From: Kitasatospora azatica KCTC 9699
GTDB taxonomy: Bacteria; Actinomycetota; Actinomycetes; Streptomycetales; Streptomycetaceae
Direction: 5' to 3'
DNA length: 64,000 bases
NCBI RefSeq assembly: GCF_000744785.1
Contig: NZ_JQMO01000003.1
Span: 124,001 to 188,000 of the forward strand
The notes beneath the pieces were generated by a model. The model searched no databases and was not told the origin of the DNA. It saw nothing but the letters and a program-made list of their open reading frames with translations. Position numbers and translations under genes: made by a program. Of this stretch, positions 39,929-48,922 are shown piece after piece. Numbering within the stretch: position 1 is the first letter of the stretch; the number at the start of each line of letters is the position of its first letter.

Positions 39929-40179
39929 GCCAGGTCCTTGCGCATCAGCGTGCACATCGTCCCGTACCGCTGGATTGAGCCGTCCTCGGCCGCCACGTCC
40001 CAGGAGCCGAGCTCGCCCAGGCGGGCCTGCAAACGGGCGCTGTCGAACCCCGGGGCGCCGTCGCCCGCGCCGAGCGCACGGTTGACCGTACCGGCCACGT
40101 CGCGGTCGGTCTGTGCCAGGAGCTCGGCCATCTCCTGGGGGACGAGCTTCGACACTTCCCGGCGAAGGTTTTGCGACAT
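39925..40179 (-). CDS. Small protein of unknown function, coupled to nucleotidyltransferase
   Basis: This 84-residue acidic protein starts at ATG 40179 with GAGGGAG five bases upstream. It has no membrane segment or motif I recognise; the middle is Gly/Ala-rich (NRALGAGDGAPGFD). It is translationally coupled to the nucleotidyltransferase downstream, suggesting a shared role, but there is no direct evidence of a toxin-antitoxin function. Confidence 0.7.
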   Translation of the reverse strand: MSQNLRREVSKLVPQEMAELLAQTDRDVAGTVNRALGAGDGAPGFDSARLQARLGELGSWDVAAEDGSIQRYGTMCTLMRKDLA

Positions 40180-40234
40180 GCTGTCTCCCTCGTGGTCACG
40201 GTGGAACGGCGCGGGCGGGGCGGGGGCCTTCCCG

Positions 40235-41032
40235 CTAGCCGGCGCTGCGGGTCCGCCGACCGAGGAGGCCGGTCAGCGAGGCGACGGTGGTGCGCGGCGG
40301 CTGCCGGAGGTCGCGGTCCGGGTGCAGGACGGTGCGGAAGGCGGCCCAGGCAAGTGTGCCGAGGGCGAAGCCGTAGGCGGAGACCAGCCCGTGTCCGTTC
40401 TGCTGCGCGAACCACATCGCCAGCCCGAGCACCGGCACCCCGAGCGCGAGCAGCCGGTTCGTGCGGACGGCCTTGGCGCGGCTCGCGCCCTCGTCGTCAA
40501 AACCCTGCCCGGCGCCCCTTGCGGAGTTCTCCTCGGCGCCGCCGCGCAGCAGCAGGGCCGCGGCCAGCGTCGCGCCCAGGAAGTAGGTGGCGCCGGAGCT
40601 GCCGGCGAAGTTGCGGGGGTCGGTGCTGTGGGAGGTCTGGCCCCACAGCTTGTCGATCTGCTCCGGCAGCAGGATGCCCGCGGCGAACAGGCCGAGTGTC
40701 AGCGGCGCACCCCAGAACCAGTCTGCGAAGGCCGCGACGGCGGCAAGGGTGGCGAGGTTCCAGGCCGCCCCGCCGAAGCCGCCGTTCTGCATGAAGACCG
40801 AGGTGACCACGCGCCACCAGCCGGACTTCGCCGGGTCCGAGTCGAGCGCGCCCATCGCACCAGACCAGCAGAGCTGGAGGGCCACTCCGGCGAGCGCGAG
40901 CCCGGTCAGACCGACGGCCGCCCAGGGGATCCGCCGCCGGCCCAGTGTGCTCTGGCCGACCAGGGCCAGACCGCCTTTGAACATCAACACCATCAGTGCC
41001 GCCGTGGTCACGTTGAACAGCAGGATGTCCAT
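40235..41032 (-). CDS. Rhomboid-like intramembrane protease
   Basis: The 265-residue protein has about six membrane helices. It keeps the rhomboid layout: SVFMQNGGFGGAAWNLATLA (loop-1/TM2 region), the catalytic Ser motif NFAGSSGATYF (Ser146) and NGHGLVSAYGFALG with His214. The classical HxxxN segment in TM2 is altered to GGAAWN. Start choices are ATG 41032 or GTG 41038/41041; ATG gives better spacing to GGAGG. It is divergent from a TetR gene with an operator between. Confidence 0.75.
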   Translation of the reverse strand: MDILLFNVTTAALMVLMFKGGLALVGQSTLGRRRIPWAAVGLTGLALAGVALQLCWSGAMGALDSDPAKSGWWRVVTSVFMQNGGFGGAAWNLATLAAVAAFADWFWGAPLTLGLFAAGILLPEQIDKLWGQTSHSTDPRNFAGSSGATYFLGATLAAALLLRGGAEENSARGAGQGFDDEGASRAKAVRTNRLLALGVPVLGLAMWFAQQNGHGLVSAYGFALGTLAWAAFRTVLHPDRDLRQPPRTTVASLTGLLGRRTRSAG

Positions 41033-41098
41033 CGTCACCACCCCCCTCCGAGCCGTGTGCGATTTTGCCGATCATGACAGTAGCGCGGCCCGGAGGAT

Positions 41099-41117
41099 TT
41101 TCAAACAGTGTTTGAAA
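41099..41117. promoter_or_regulatory. TetR operator palindrome
   Basis: TTTCAAACAGTGTTTGAAA is a perfect palindrome with 9-bp arms around one central base. It stands out as AT-rich in this DNA. It sits 28 bp before the tetR start and 67 bp before the rhomboid start, so a TetR dimer here could repress both genes. Confidence 0.85.
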
Positions 41118-41144
41118 GCTGGCGCGGCTCGCTAGACTGCGGCC

Positions 41145-41768
41145 GTGAAGCTGACCGCAGACCGGATCATCGACGCGGGGATGACGGTGTTCGCCCAGAC
41201 CGGCTACCACGGCTTCTCCGTGCGCCAGGTCGCGGAGCGGCTCGACGTGCACGCCGGCAGCCTCTACTACCACGTGCCCAGCAAGGCCGCACTGCTCCAG
41301 CTGATGGCCGACCGGGTGGTCCGGCAGGCGTACGAGGCCGGCACCGCCGCCCTGGCCGCACTGCCCGCGCAGGCAGGCTGGCCGGCGCGGGTCACGGCGC
41401 AGGCCGTCGCCCTGCGGCAGAGCATCCGGCAGCACCCCGGCGGGGCGATCATGCTCGCCGGCAGCCCGAAGACCCTCAGCCCCGGCGCGCTCTCGCTGAT
41501 GGAACGGCTGCTCGCCACCCTCGCCGAGGCCGGCGTGCCGCCGGAGCACTGCGGCACCGCCGCCGACACCGTGCTCAGCCACGTCACCGGCTACGTGCTC
41601 CAGGAACAGAGCGATCCACCTGCCGTGCCGGTCACCGCCGAGGACGGCGCCGCCCTCCACCGGAGCTTCCCCCGGACGGTGGCCGCCGCGACCGCGCACG
41701 GGCCGGACGAGAAGTTCACCCGCAGCCTGGACCTGCTCTGCGCCGGCATCGGGACACTGATCCGGTAA
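41145..41768 (+). CDS. TetR-family transcriptional regulator
   Basis: The 207-residue regulator has an N-terminal HTH (ADRIIDAGMTVFAQTGYHGF, then VRQVAERLDVHAGSLYYHV) and a C-terminal TetR_C-like ligand domain. GTG 41145 starts the protein. The adjacent palindrome 41099-41117 is its likely autoregulatory and rhomboid operator. The ligand is unknown. Confidence 0.93.
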   Translation: MKLTADRIIDAGMTVFAQTGYHGFSVRQVAERLDVHAGSLYYHVPSKAALLQLMADRVVRQAYEAGTAALAALPAQAGWPARVTAQAVALRQSIRQHPGGAIMLAGSPKTLSPGALSLMERLLATLAEAGVPPEHCGTAADTVLSHVTGYVLQEQSDPPAVPVTAEDGAALHRSFPRTVAAATAHGPDEKFTRSLDLLCAGIGTLIR

Positions 41769-41876
41769 CCGGCCGAGGCGGCGCCGCCCGAGGAAGCACG
41801 GTCCGCGGAAGCGCGGTCCGAGGAGCAGTTGTCGCAGTCGCCATGAGCACCGTTGCGATCGGCGCTCGCGTGTCGG

Positions 41877-42494
41877 CTACGGCTCGGCGGGAACGCTGTT
41901 GCCCTGGGCCTGGATCGCGGTGCCGAATCGCCATGCCTCGATGTCGCGGTAATGGATCGGCCCGGGGCCACGGCCGATGTTGCTGCCGACCAGGTGGAGG
42001 CGCTCGGTCCGCCACGGTCGGCCCACGAACTCGGCGAGCCCGGCCGCGACATGCGGCACGCTGGTGTGATCGTCGCGGCGGGAGCGTGCCAGAGTCAGAT
42101 GGGGGTGCAGCGGACGGTCCCTGAACTCGATCCCGCAGGACCTGATCAGGTCGCGGATGTCGGCGGCGAGCAGGTGCAGTCCCTTCAGGTCCCCGTCGAT
42201 CCCGCTCCACAGCAGTCGCTCGTCGAAGTGACCGCCACCGCGCAGGCCCAGCTGCAGGGCGGGCTGCAAAGCGGCCCTGTCGGCGAGCACCGACTGCAGA
42301 AACGGCACTGTTGTGGAGGGGAGTTCACCGAGGAAGGCCAGGGTGATGTGCCAGTCCTCGATCCGGTTCCACCGCAGGTGCGGGTACGCGGCGTAGGCGG
42401 GTTGCAGGGCCCGAGCCAGCTCGTCCTTGGCGTCGTCGGGCGGGGCCAGCGCCACGAAGACGCGCAGGGTCGAGGGCTCGGGGTGATCGTCCAC
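41877..42494 (-). CDS. thpR: RNA 2',3'-cyclic phosphodiesterase
   Basis: The 205-residue 2H phosphoesterase has both His-x-Thr motifs, DWHITLAFLGEL and PLHPHLTLARSR. It begins LRVFVALAPPDD as in ThpR/LigT proteins, which open 2',3'-cyclic phosphates on RNA ends. GTG 42494 is used; the ribosome site is weak. The gene stands alone. The gap 42495-42630 shows only GC-rich self-complementary sequence. Confidence 0.9.
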   Translation of the reverse strand: MDDHPEPSTLRVFVALAPPDDAKDELARALQPAYAAYPHLRWNRIEDWHITLAFLGELPSTTVPFLQSVLADRAALQPALQLGLRGGGHFDERLLWSGIDGDLKGLHLLAADIRDLIRSCGIEFRDRPLHPHLTLARSRRDDHTSVPHVAAGLAEFVGRPWRTERLHLVGSNIGRGPGPIHYRDIEAWRFGTAIQAQGNSVPAEP

Positions 42495-42630
42495 GAGGGA
42501 TTTCTAGCACCTCAGCCATGGTCCCGGCCGCCCGGCTCCGACCGCCTGCACCCGGATCGCCCTCCGGGCCCGTGGGCGCGCTGCGCCCGGGCGCCCAGCA
42601 CAGCGGGTGGCGGCCGCCAGGCGGTCCTTC

Positions 42631-43071
42631 TCAGCGCAGTTGCTCGGCCAGTCCGACGATGACGCCCTCCGGGCCGCGGACGTAGCAGAGCAGATAGCTG
42701 TCCTCGAACCGGGCGATCTGGCCGACGAGTTCGGCGCCGCACGGGCGCAGGCGGGCAACGGTGTCCTCGATGTCGTCGACGGTGAACATGACGCGGTGCG
42801 TGCCCACGATGTTGTGCGGCCGGTTGCGCGGCCCGGCGCTGATCGCCGCGGGGCTGCGGTACTTCGCCAGCTCGAGCCGGCTCTGACCGTCCGGGGTCCG
42901 GACCATCGCGATGTCGCAGCGGACGCCGTCGAGTCCGGTGCACTGGTCGGCGAAGGGGCCCCCGACCTCCGCCCTGCCCTCCAGCTCCATACCGAGTTCC
43001 ACGAAGAACGCGATGGCGGCGTCCATGTCCTCGACGACGATGCCGACGTTGTCCATCCGCTGAATCGCCAT
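42631..43071 (-). CDS. VOC (glyoxalase/bleomycin resistance) family protein
   Basis: The 146-residue protein has the paired beta-alpha-beta modules of VOC proteins: RMDNVGIVVEDMDAAIAFFV at the start, THRVMFTVDDIEDTVARL in the middle and VRGPEGVIVGLAEQL at the end. Metal ligand candidates are His and Glu in these strands. Substrate is unknown. Confidence 0.9.
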   Translation of the reverse strand: MAIQRMDNVGIVVEDMDAAIAFFVELGMELEGRAEVGGPFADQCTGLDGVRCDIAMVRTPDGQSRLELAKYRSPAAISAGPRNRPHNIVGTHRVMFTVDDIEDTVARLRPCGAELVGQIARFEDSYLLCYVRGPEGVIVGLAEQLR

Positions 43072-43575
43072 GCTGGTTTCTCCCTCTTCCTCCGAAGACG
43101 ATCAGCCGCGGCGTGCCGTCCCCGCTCTTTCACTTCATCCTCGACGATTCGCAGCGTGCGCGCTCGAGCATGGCACCTCCCCGATCGATTCACGGTGCCG
43201 GCTCGCCCTTGGCGTGTGGATTCTGACCTGCGGTGAGGAGTTTTGGCCCGGCCGAACTCGCCGGACTGTCAAGGCAATTGGCGGAGATCAGCCATTGGCA
43301 TGTTCCCGCCTGGAGCAGTAGCTGTTGACTCCGAGTCTCCTTCGCTACCGTTCTGGGGCTGGGCCGCTCCTACCGCCCGCACCTCACGGCTGTGGCACCC
43401 CCACCGCACTGCGTCCGTCCACCGTGATCCGGTGGCGTCCAGGCGCAGGCAATCTCTGCCACGGACCGGTCTGCACGTGCGCGAAATCCCCCATTTCCCG
43501 GGCCGGCACCAGTTCCAGGGCGACTCACGAGGCCGTTCCGGCGTGCCGTCCCCTGCCCCCAGGGAGGGCCGCCAG
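43072..43575. other. Promoter-bearing gap upstream of the secreted protease
   Basis: About 500 bp without a supported gene. Plus-strand frames continue the protease frame upstream but with poor, Arg- and Pro-rich codon use. I see no hairpin or repeat of note. The promoter of the protease is expected here. Confidence 0.55.
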
Positions 43576-46359
43576 TTGCACACCCATGCCAGAAACTCCC
43601 GACGCCGCCCAAGCCGATCAGGCACAGCGGCGCTCGCCGCCGCCGGACTCCTGATCGCCGGCCTGGCCGCCGCCGGGACCTCGGCGGCAGTGCCGCCGCC
43701 CGCGCCCGAGTCGCCCCAGGCACTGGCCGTCCAGAATGCCGACGCGTTGGTGGCCAGCCGTCCGGCGTTCCTGCACGCCGGCGCGAACGAGCAGTTCACC
43801 CACCGTCAGGTCGCCTCGTCGGGTGGTACGCAGTACGTGCCCTACGAGCGCACCTACTCGGGCGTTCCGGTGGTCGGCGGCGACTTCGTGATCGTCACCA
43901 ACAGCGCCGGCCAGGTGCTGTCCAACTCCGTCGCCCAGGAGCACTCGATCGGCACCTTGTCGGTCAGTCCCACTCTGAGCAGCGCCAAGGCCGAATCGGT
44001 GGCGTCGGCGCAGCTGAAGTCGGTGTCCAAGGTGGAGGGCACCCGACTGGTGGTGTACGCGCTGGGCGCGGCGCCGGCCGCCCTGGCCTGGGAGTCCACG
44101 GTGGACGGCACCGGCGACGACGGCTACAGCCGCCTGAGCGTGGACGTCGACGCGCGCACCGGCGCCGTGCTGCACACCCAGGAGCACGTGATGCACGGCA
44201 GTGGCACCGGGGCGTGGAACGGCCCCGCGCCGCTCACCATCAACACCACGTCCTCCGGCGGCACGTTCTCGATGAGCCCCACCAACATCACCAACATGCC
44301 GTGTCAGGACGCCGCGACCAACACGACGTTCACCAAGTCCACCGACACCTGGGGCAACGGCGACGCCACCAACAAGGAGACCGGCTGCGTCGACGCCGAG
44401 TACGTGGCGCAGGGCGAGTTCCGGATGCTCTCGCAGTGGCTGGGCCGCAACGGCATGGACGGCAGCGGCGGGGCCTGGCCGATCCGGGTGGGCCTGGCCG
44501 ATGTCAACGCCTACTACGACGGCTCCCAGGTCCAGGTCGGACACAACGACGCCAACCAGTGGATCAGCGCCGTCGACGTCCTCGCCCACGAGATGGGCCA
44601 CGGCATCGACGACCACACCCCCGGCGGCATCTCCGGCAACGGCACCCAGGAATTCGTCGCGGACGTCTACGGCGCCTCGACCGAGTTCTTCATCAACGAG
44701 CCGTCCCCGTACGCCGTCCCCGACTTCCTGGTCGGCGACCAGGTCAACCTGGTGGGCACCGGCCCGATCCGCAACATGTACAACCCGTCGCTGATCAACA
44801 ACGACCCGAACTGCTACTCCAGCAGCATTCCGAACGCCGAGGTGCACTCCGCGGCCGGCCCCGGCAACCACTGGTTCTACCTGCTCGCGCAGGGCTCCAA
44901 CCCCGCCGGTGGCCCGACCAGCCCCACCTGCAACAGTTCCACCGTCACCGGCATCGGGGTGCAGAACGCCCTCAAGATCCTGTACAACGCCCAGCTGATG
45001 AAGACCTCCGCCAGCTCGTACCTGATGTACCGCACCTGGACGTTGCGGGCGGCCAAGACCCTCGACCCGTCCTGCGCCCAGTTCAACACGGTCAAGGCCG
45101 CCTGGGACGCCGTCAGCGTCCCCGCCCAGTCCGGCGACCCGACCTGCACCGTCGGCAACGACTTCTCCATCGCGGTGTCCCCGGGCTCGGGTGCGGTCAA
45201 CCCGGGTAGCTCGTTGACCACCACCGTGGCCACCACGCTCACCAACGGTTCGACGCAGACGGTGAACCTGTCGGCCTCCGGCCTGCCCACCGGCGCCACC
45301 GCGTCGTTCAACCCGGCATCCGTCTCGGCCGGCGGCACCTCCCAGCTGACCATCGGCACCGCCACCTCGACACCGGCCGGCACCTACACGGTGACCGTCA
45401 CCGGCGCCGGGGCCTCGACGACCCACACGACCACCTTCTCGTTGACGGTCAACGGCACCGGCGGATCCGGAATCAGCAACGGCGGGTTCGAGAGCGGGAA
45501 CCTCAGCGGCTGGACGACCTCCGGCGCCTCCGCGACCGTCGTCAACAGCGGCGCGCACTCCGGAACCTACGCGGCCCGACTCGGTTCGACCGCCGCGACC
45601 AACGGCGACGCCAACGCCGCGCAGACCTTCACCGCGCCCTCCGGCACGGGCACGCTGTCCTTCTGGTACAACGTCACCTGCCCGGACACCGTGAGCTACG
45701 ACTGGGCCACCGCCACCCTCGCCGACAACACCGCCGGCACCAGCACCACGGTCCTGGCCAAGACCTGTGTGGCGAACTCGGGCTGGAAGCAGGCGTCCGC
45801 GCCGGTCACCGCGGGTCACAGCTACACCCTGACCCTCACCTCGCACGACGACAACTACAGCGGCGATCCGACGTACACGCTGTACGACGACGTCGCACTG
45901 AGCTCCTCGACCCCGCCGCCCACGAACCCGATCACCAACGGCACCTTCGAGACCGGCTCGCTCTCCGGCTGGACCACCGCCGGCACCGCGACGGCCGCGA
46001 ACTCCGGTGCGCACTCGGGCACCTACGCCGCCCAGCTCGGCGGCTCCGCCCCGACCAACGGTGACTCCTCCGCCTCGCAGACGTTCACCGCCACCGGCGG
46101 CGGCACCCTGTCGTTCTGGTACAACGTCACCTGCCCGGACACGGTCACCTACGACTGGGCCACGGCGACACTGAAGGACAACACCGCCAACACCACCGCC
46201 ACGGTCCTGGCCAAGACCTGCGTCGCCAGCTCCGGCTGGACCCAGGTCAGCAGTGCCCTGACCGCGGGACACTCCTACACCCTCACGCTGACGTCCCACG
46301 ACGACAACTACGCCGGCGACTCGACCTACACCGGGTTCGACGACGTGACCGTGAGCTGA
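43576..46359 (+). CDS. Secreted M4-family metallopeptidase with duplicated C-terminal modules
   Basis: The 927-residue protein starts at TTG 43576, chosen because GGGAGGG lies seven bases upstream and the protein then opens with a basic region and a signal peptide (AALAAAGLLIAGLAAAGTSA). An FTP/PepSY-type propeptide follows (TYSGVPVVGGDFVIVTN). The catalytic domain has VLAHEMGHGIDDHTPGG with the HExxH zinc site and TQEFVADVYGAS supplying the third ligand; EVHSAAGPGNHWFYLL holds a late active-site His. The classical NExxSD motif is replaced by QEFVAD. A beta-sandwich linker and two copies of a carbohydrate-binding-like module end the protein. An extracellular protease is likely. Confidence 0.88.
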   Translation: MHTHARNSRRRPSRSGTAALAAAGLLIAGLAAAGTSAAVPPPAPESPQALAVQNADALVASRPAFLHAGANEQFTHRQVASSGGTQYVPYERTYSGVPVVGGDFVIVTNSAGQVLSNSVAQEHSIGTLSVSPTLSSAKAESVASAQLKSVSKVEGTRLVVYALGAAPAALAWESTVDGTGDDGYSRLSVDVDARTGAVLHTQEHVMHGSGTGAWNGPAPLTINTTSSGGTFSMSPTNITNMPCQDAATNTTFTKSTDTWGNGDATNKETGCVDAEYVAQGEFRMLSQWLGRNGMDGSGGAWPIRVGLADVNAYYDGSQVQVGHNDANQWISAVDVLAHEMGHGIDDHTPGGISGNGTQEFVADVYGASTEFFINEPSPYAVPDFLVGDQVNLVGTGPIRNMYNPSLINNDPNCYSSSIPNAEVHSAAGPGNHWFYLLAQGSNPAGGPTSPTCNSSTVTGIGVQNALKILYNAQLMKTSASSYLMYRTWTLRAAKTLDPSCAQFNTVKAAWDAVSVPAQSGDPTCTVGNDFSIAVSPGSGAVNPGSSLTTTVATTLTNGSTQTVNLSASGLPTGATASFNPASVSAGGTSQLTIGTATSTPAGTYTVTVTGAGASTTHTTTFSLTVNGTGGSGISNGGFESGNLSGWTTSGASATVVNSGAHSGTYAARLGSTAATNGDANAAQTFTAPSGTGTLSFWYNVTCPDTVSYDWATATLADNTAGTSTTVLAKTCVANSGWKQASAPVTAGHSYTLTLTSHDDNYSGDPTYTLYDDVALSSSTPPPTNPITNGTFETGSLSGWTTAGTATAANSGAHSGTYAAQLGGSAPTNGDSSASQTFTATGGGTLSFWYNVTCPDTVTYDWATATLKDNTANTTATVLAKTCVASSGWTQVSSALTAGHSYTLTLTSHDDNYAGDSTYTGFDDVTVS
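45472..46356 (+). repeat. Two tandem copies of a C-terminal module in the M4 protease
   Basis: Copy 1 spans about 45472-45903 and copy 2 about 45931-46356. Both contain LSFWYNVTCPDTVxYDWATA and SYTLTLTSHDDNY, and long nucleotide stretches are identical, so the duplication is fairly recent or kept similar by conversion. They look like secreted beta-sandwich binding modules. Confidence 0.85.
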
Positions 46360-46388
46360 CACGTGAGCTGACACCCACCGGCTCCACC

Positions 46389-46415
46389 GGGGGACGGCCG
46401 CTTCGGCCGTCCCCC
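46389..46415. terminator. Hairpin terminator between M4 protease and LysR genes
   Basis: GGGGGACGGCCG at 46389-46400 and its exact reverse complement at 46404-46415 form a 12-bp stem with a CTT loop. It lies 30 bp after the protease stop and 43 bp from the stop of the convergent lysR gene, so it can serve both. Confidence 0.85.
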
Positions 46416-46457
46416 ACTCGTCGTGACGGCCGGTCGACGGGTGACCGCAGCGGCCCG

Positions 46458-47390
46458 CTAGATCACCCAGTCCGGCACCCAGGTCCCGGCGGCGTCGGGG
46501 GCGGCCGACGTGGCGGCGAGGTGGGCCCGCAGGGTGGCCAGTGCTGGGTGCGGGTTGTCGCGGTGCCACAGGAGCGAGTGCGGGTAGACGGGCGTCGGGT
46601 CGGTCACCGGGATGCGGCGCAGGCCGTGGCCGGCGGGCCAGACAAGGCGAGTCTGCTCGCCCATGAAGGTGGCCAGGGCCGGGGTGTCGGCGATGGTGTC
46701 GAGGAGGGCGTCGGAGCCGAAGTTGGGGCCGGTCGCCTCGATGGTGAGGCCGAACTCGGCGACGAGGTCGTCGTAGTAGGCGGCCCACTCGGTGCCGGGG
46801 ACGATGAGGCCGGGCATCCAGATCCGGTGCCCGACGAGCTGAGCGATGGTCACCGACCGGGCGCCCGCCAGCGCGTGGGCGGGGCCGGTGAGGAGTTGGA
46901 GCGGCTCGTCGAGCACCCGGACGGACTCGATGTCCTCGGGAAGGGGTCGGCCGGGCGCGGCGACGGCGCGGAAGGACGCGTCGATCGCGCCGGACCGGAT
47001 GGCGGCGACGGCCGCCTCGACGTCGAACAGCATCACCACGTCGAGCTCGATCTCGGGGTGCGCGCGGTGGAAACCGCGCATCAGGCCCGACTGCGCGCTG
47101 CGTGAGGCGATCACGTCGACGCGCAGCGGGCGGCGGCCGGTGTGCACGGACGCGACCGCGCGCTCGGCGACGCGCAGCAGCTCGCGTGCATGGGGCAGGA
47201 ACGCCTGCCCGTCGATGGTGAGTTCGGCGCCGCGCGGGGTGCGGGTGAACAGTCGCACCCCGAGGTTGCGCTCCAGCGCGGCGATGCGCTTGGAGACGGC
47301 CTGCTGGGTGACCGCCAGCTCGGCGGCGGCCTCCTGGAACTGGCGCGCATCGGCGGCGGCGACGAAGGTCCGGACGGTGTCGAGGTCCAT
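46458..47390 (-). CDS. LysR-family transcriptional regulator
   Basis: The 310-residue protein has the LysR N-terminal HTH (RTFVAAADARQFQEAAAELA, VTQQAVSKRIAALERNLGVR) and a periplasmic-binding-type effector domain (LRVDVIASRSAQSGLMRGFH). It is divergent from an MFS transporter gene that it probably controls. Confidence 0.93.
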   Translation of the reverse strand: MDLDTVRTFVAAADARQFQEAAAELAVTQQAVSKRIAALERNLGVRLFTRTPRGAELTIDGQAFLPHARELLRVAERAVASVHTGRRPLRVDVIASRSAQSGLMRGFHRAHPEIELDVVMLFDVEAAVAAIRSGAIDASFRAVAAPGRPLPEDIESVRVLDEPLQLLTGPAHALAGARSVTIAQLVGHRIWMPGLIVPGTEWAAYYDDLVAEFGLTIEATGPNFGSDALLDTIADTPALATFMGEQTRLVWPAGHGLRRIPVTDPTPVYPHSLLWHRDNPHPALATLRAHLAATSAAPDAAGTWVPDWVI

Positions 47391-47391
47391 G

Positions 47392-47418
47392 CCAACACCT
47401 TATGGGTACAACTGTTGG
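47392..47418. promoter_or_regulatory. Candidate LysR operator
   Basis: CCAACA at 47392-47397 and TGTTGG at 47413-47418 form an inverted pair around an AT-richer centre (TTATGGGTACAAC). It is directly next to the lysR start and 106 bp before the MFS start, a typical autoregulatory position. Confidence 0.5.
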
Positions 47419-47523
47419 TTGTGGCCGATGGCTCTGCGGTTGTTTGACCCCGGGATATGGCGCTCGCTTTGATGCTTCCGATCGCGGATCGGTTGTGCGG
47501 GTGAGTGGGGAGGGACGTCGGGC

Positions 47524-48804
47524 ATGAGGAGCGGACACCGGCTGGGGCGGCGGTTCGGGTGGCTCTGGGGAGCGTACGGGACCAGTGCGCTCGGCACCTG
47601 GCTCGCCTTCGGCGCGTTCCCGCTGATCGCCGTCCGCGTGCTGCACGCCGGACCGGCCGAGGTCGCCGCGCTCTCGTCCACCGGGGCTGCGGTGGGCGCG
47701 GCCGTGGCGGTGCCGCTCGGCCCCTGGGTGGAGTTCCGCCGCAAGCGGCCGGTGCTGATCGCGATGGACCTGGTGCGGTTCGCGGCGCTGTTGACGATCC
47801 CCACGGCGTTCGCGCTCGGCGCGCTCACCTTCCTTCAGCTCCTGCTGGTCTCGGTGGTCGTCGCGGCGGCCGACATCACCTTCCGCGCCGGCTCCGGCGC
47901 GTACCTCAAGACGCTGCTGCCCGCCGAGGACCTGCTCGTCGCCAACGCCCGGTTCGAGTCCACGGCCTGGACGACCACGATCATCGGACCGCCGCTGGGC
48001 GGCGCCGCGATCGCGCTCCTCGGTCCGGTGGCGACGGTGCTGGCCGACGCGGTCAGCTACCTGCTCTCGGCCCTGGGCATCCGCGCGACCGGCGGGCCCG
48101 AGCCACGGCCCGAGCGCCGGGAGGGCGCACGCCTGCGGGCCGGGGACCTGCTCGACGGTTGGCGGTACATCCTGGCTGACTCGACACTGCGTCCGCTGTT
48201 CTTCAACACCGCCCTGTTCAACGGCCTGGTGATGGCCGCCGAGCCGCTGCTGGCCGTCCTGATGCTCGGCCGACTCGGATTCGCACCGTGGCAGTACGGC
48301 CTCGCCTTCGCCGCGCCCTCGATCGGCGGGCTGATCGGTTCGCGACTCGCCCGTCCGCTCGTCACCCGGTTCGGCCAGCACCAGGTCCTGGTCGCGACCG
48401 GGACGCTGCGCGCGATCTGGCCCGTCGGCCTGGTCTTCCTGCAGCCGGGGACCGGCGGGCTGCTGCTGGTGATCGGCGTCGAGCTCGGGCTCATCTTCTG
48501 CTGCGGGGTCTTCAACCCCGTCAACGCCACCTACCGCCTCGAGCGCACCGCGACCGACCAGCTCGCCCGCACGCTGTCCGCCTGGGCGGTGACGACCAAG
48601 GCCTCGACCGCGCTCCTGACGGCCGTCTGGGGCGGACTGGGCGCCCTACTCGGCCCGCGTACGGCCATCGGCCTGGCCGGCGTGCTCCTGCTGGCGACCC
48701 CGCTGCTGCTCCCCCGCCGCCCGGCAGCGAATCTCTCCGATCCCGAGCCCGATCCCGATCCCGAGCCGGAGCCGGAGCCCGAGCCGGCGCCGAGCCCGGC
48801 CTGA
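47524..48804 (+). CDS. MFS transporter
   Basis: The 426-residue protein has about 10-12 membrane helices. It shows the MFS-3/enterobactin-exporter-like layout: GTWLAFGAFPLIAVRVLHAG, LGPWVEFRRKRPVLIAMDLV (basic loop between TM2 and TM3) and RFESTAWTTTIIGPPLGGAA. It ends in an unusual cytoplasmic tail of Pro-Asp/Pro-Glu repeats, encoded by a hexanucleotide-like repeat at about 48738-48795. It is an efflux pump of unknown substrate, divergent from lysR. Confidence 0.88.
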   Translation: MRSGHRLGRRFGWLWGAYGTSALGTWLAFGAFPLIAVRVLHAGPAEVAALSSTGAAVGAAVAVPLGPWVEFRRKRPVLIAMDLVRFAALLTIPTAFALGALTFLQLLLVSVVVAAADITFRAGSGAYLKTLLPAEDLLVANARFESTAWTTTIIGPPLGGAAIALLGPVATVLADAVSYLLSALGIRATGGPEPRPERREGARLRAGDLLDGWRYILADSTLRPLFFNTALFNGLVMAAEPLLAVLMLGRLGFAPWQYGLAFAAPSIGGLIGSRLARPLVTRFGQHQVLVATGTLRAIWPVGLVFLQPGTGGLLLVIGVELGLIFCCGVFNPVNATYRLERTATDQLARTLSAWAVTTKASTALLTAVWGGLGALLGPRTAIGLAGVLLLATPLLLPRRPAANLSDPEPDPDPEPEPEPEPAPSPA

Positions 48805-48922
48805 GAGCAGCCACGGTGAAAGTGACGAGCGGTCAGATCCGGCACAACGCGATCGCGTAGGCCAGCGTCCGCCGGCACGGGCCGACGGTCGCCTCTCGGG
48901 TTGTCCACGTACACTGACGGGC

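Noticed and set aside
43618-48381. Minus-strand open frame of about 1590 codons
   Set aside because: It runs antisense to the M4 protease, overlaps lysR and MFS, and contains only Gly/Arg/Gln-rich filler. Shadow frame.
48738-48804. Repeat at the end of the MFS gene as a separate repeat element
   Set aside because: It is an in-frame Pro-Asp/Pro-Glu coding repeat of the transporter tail.
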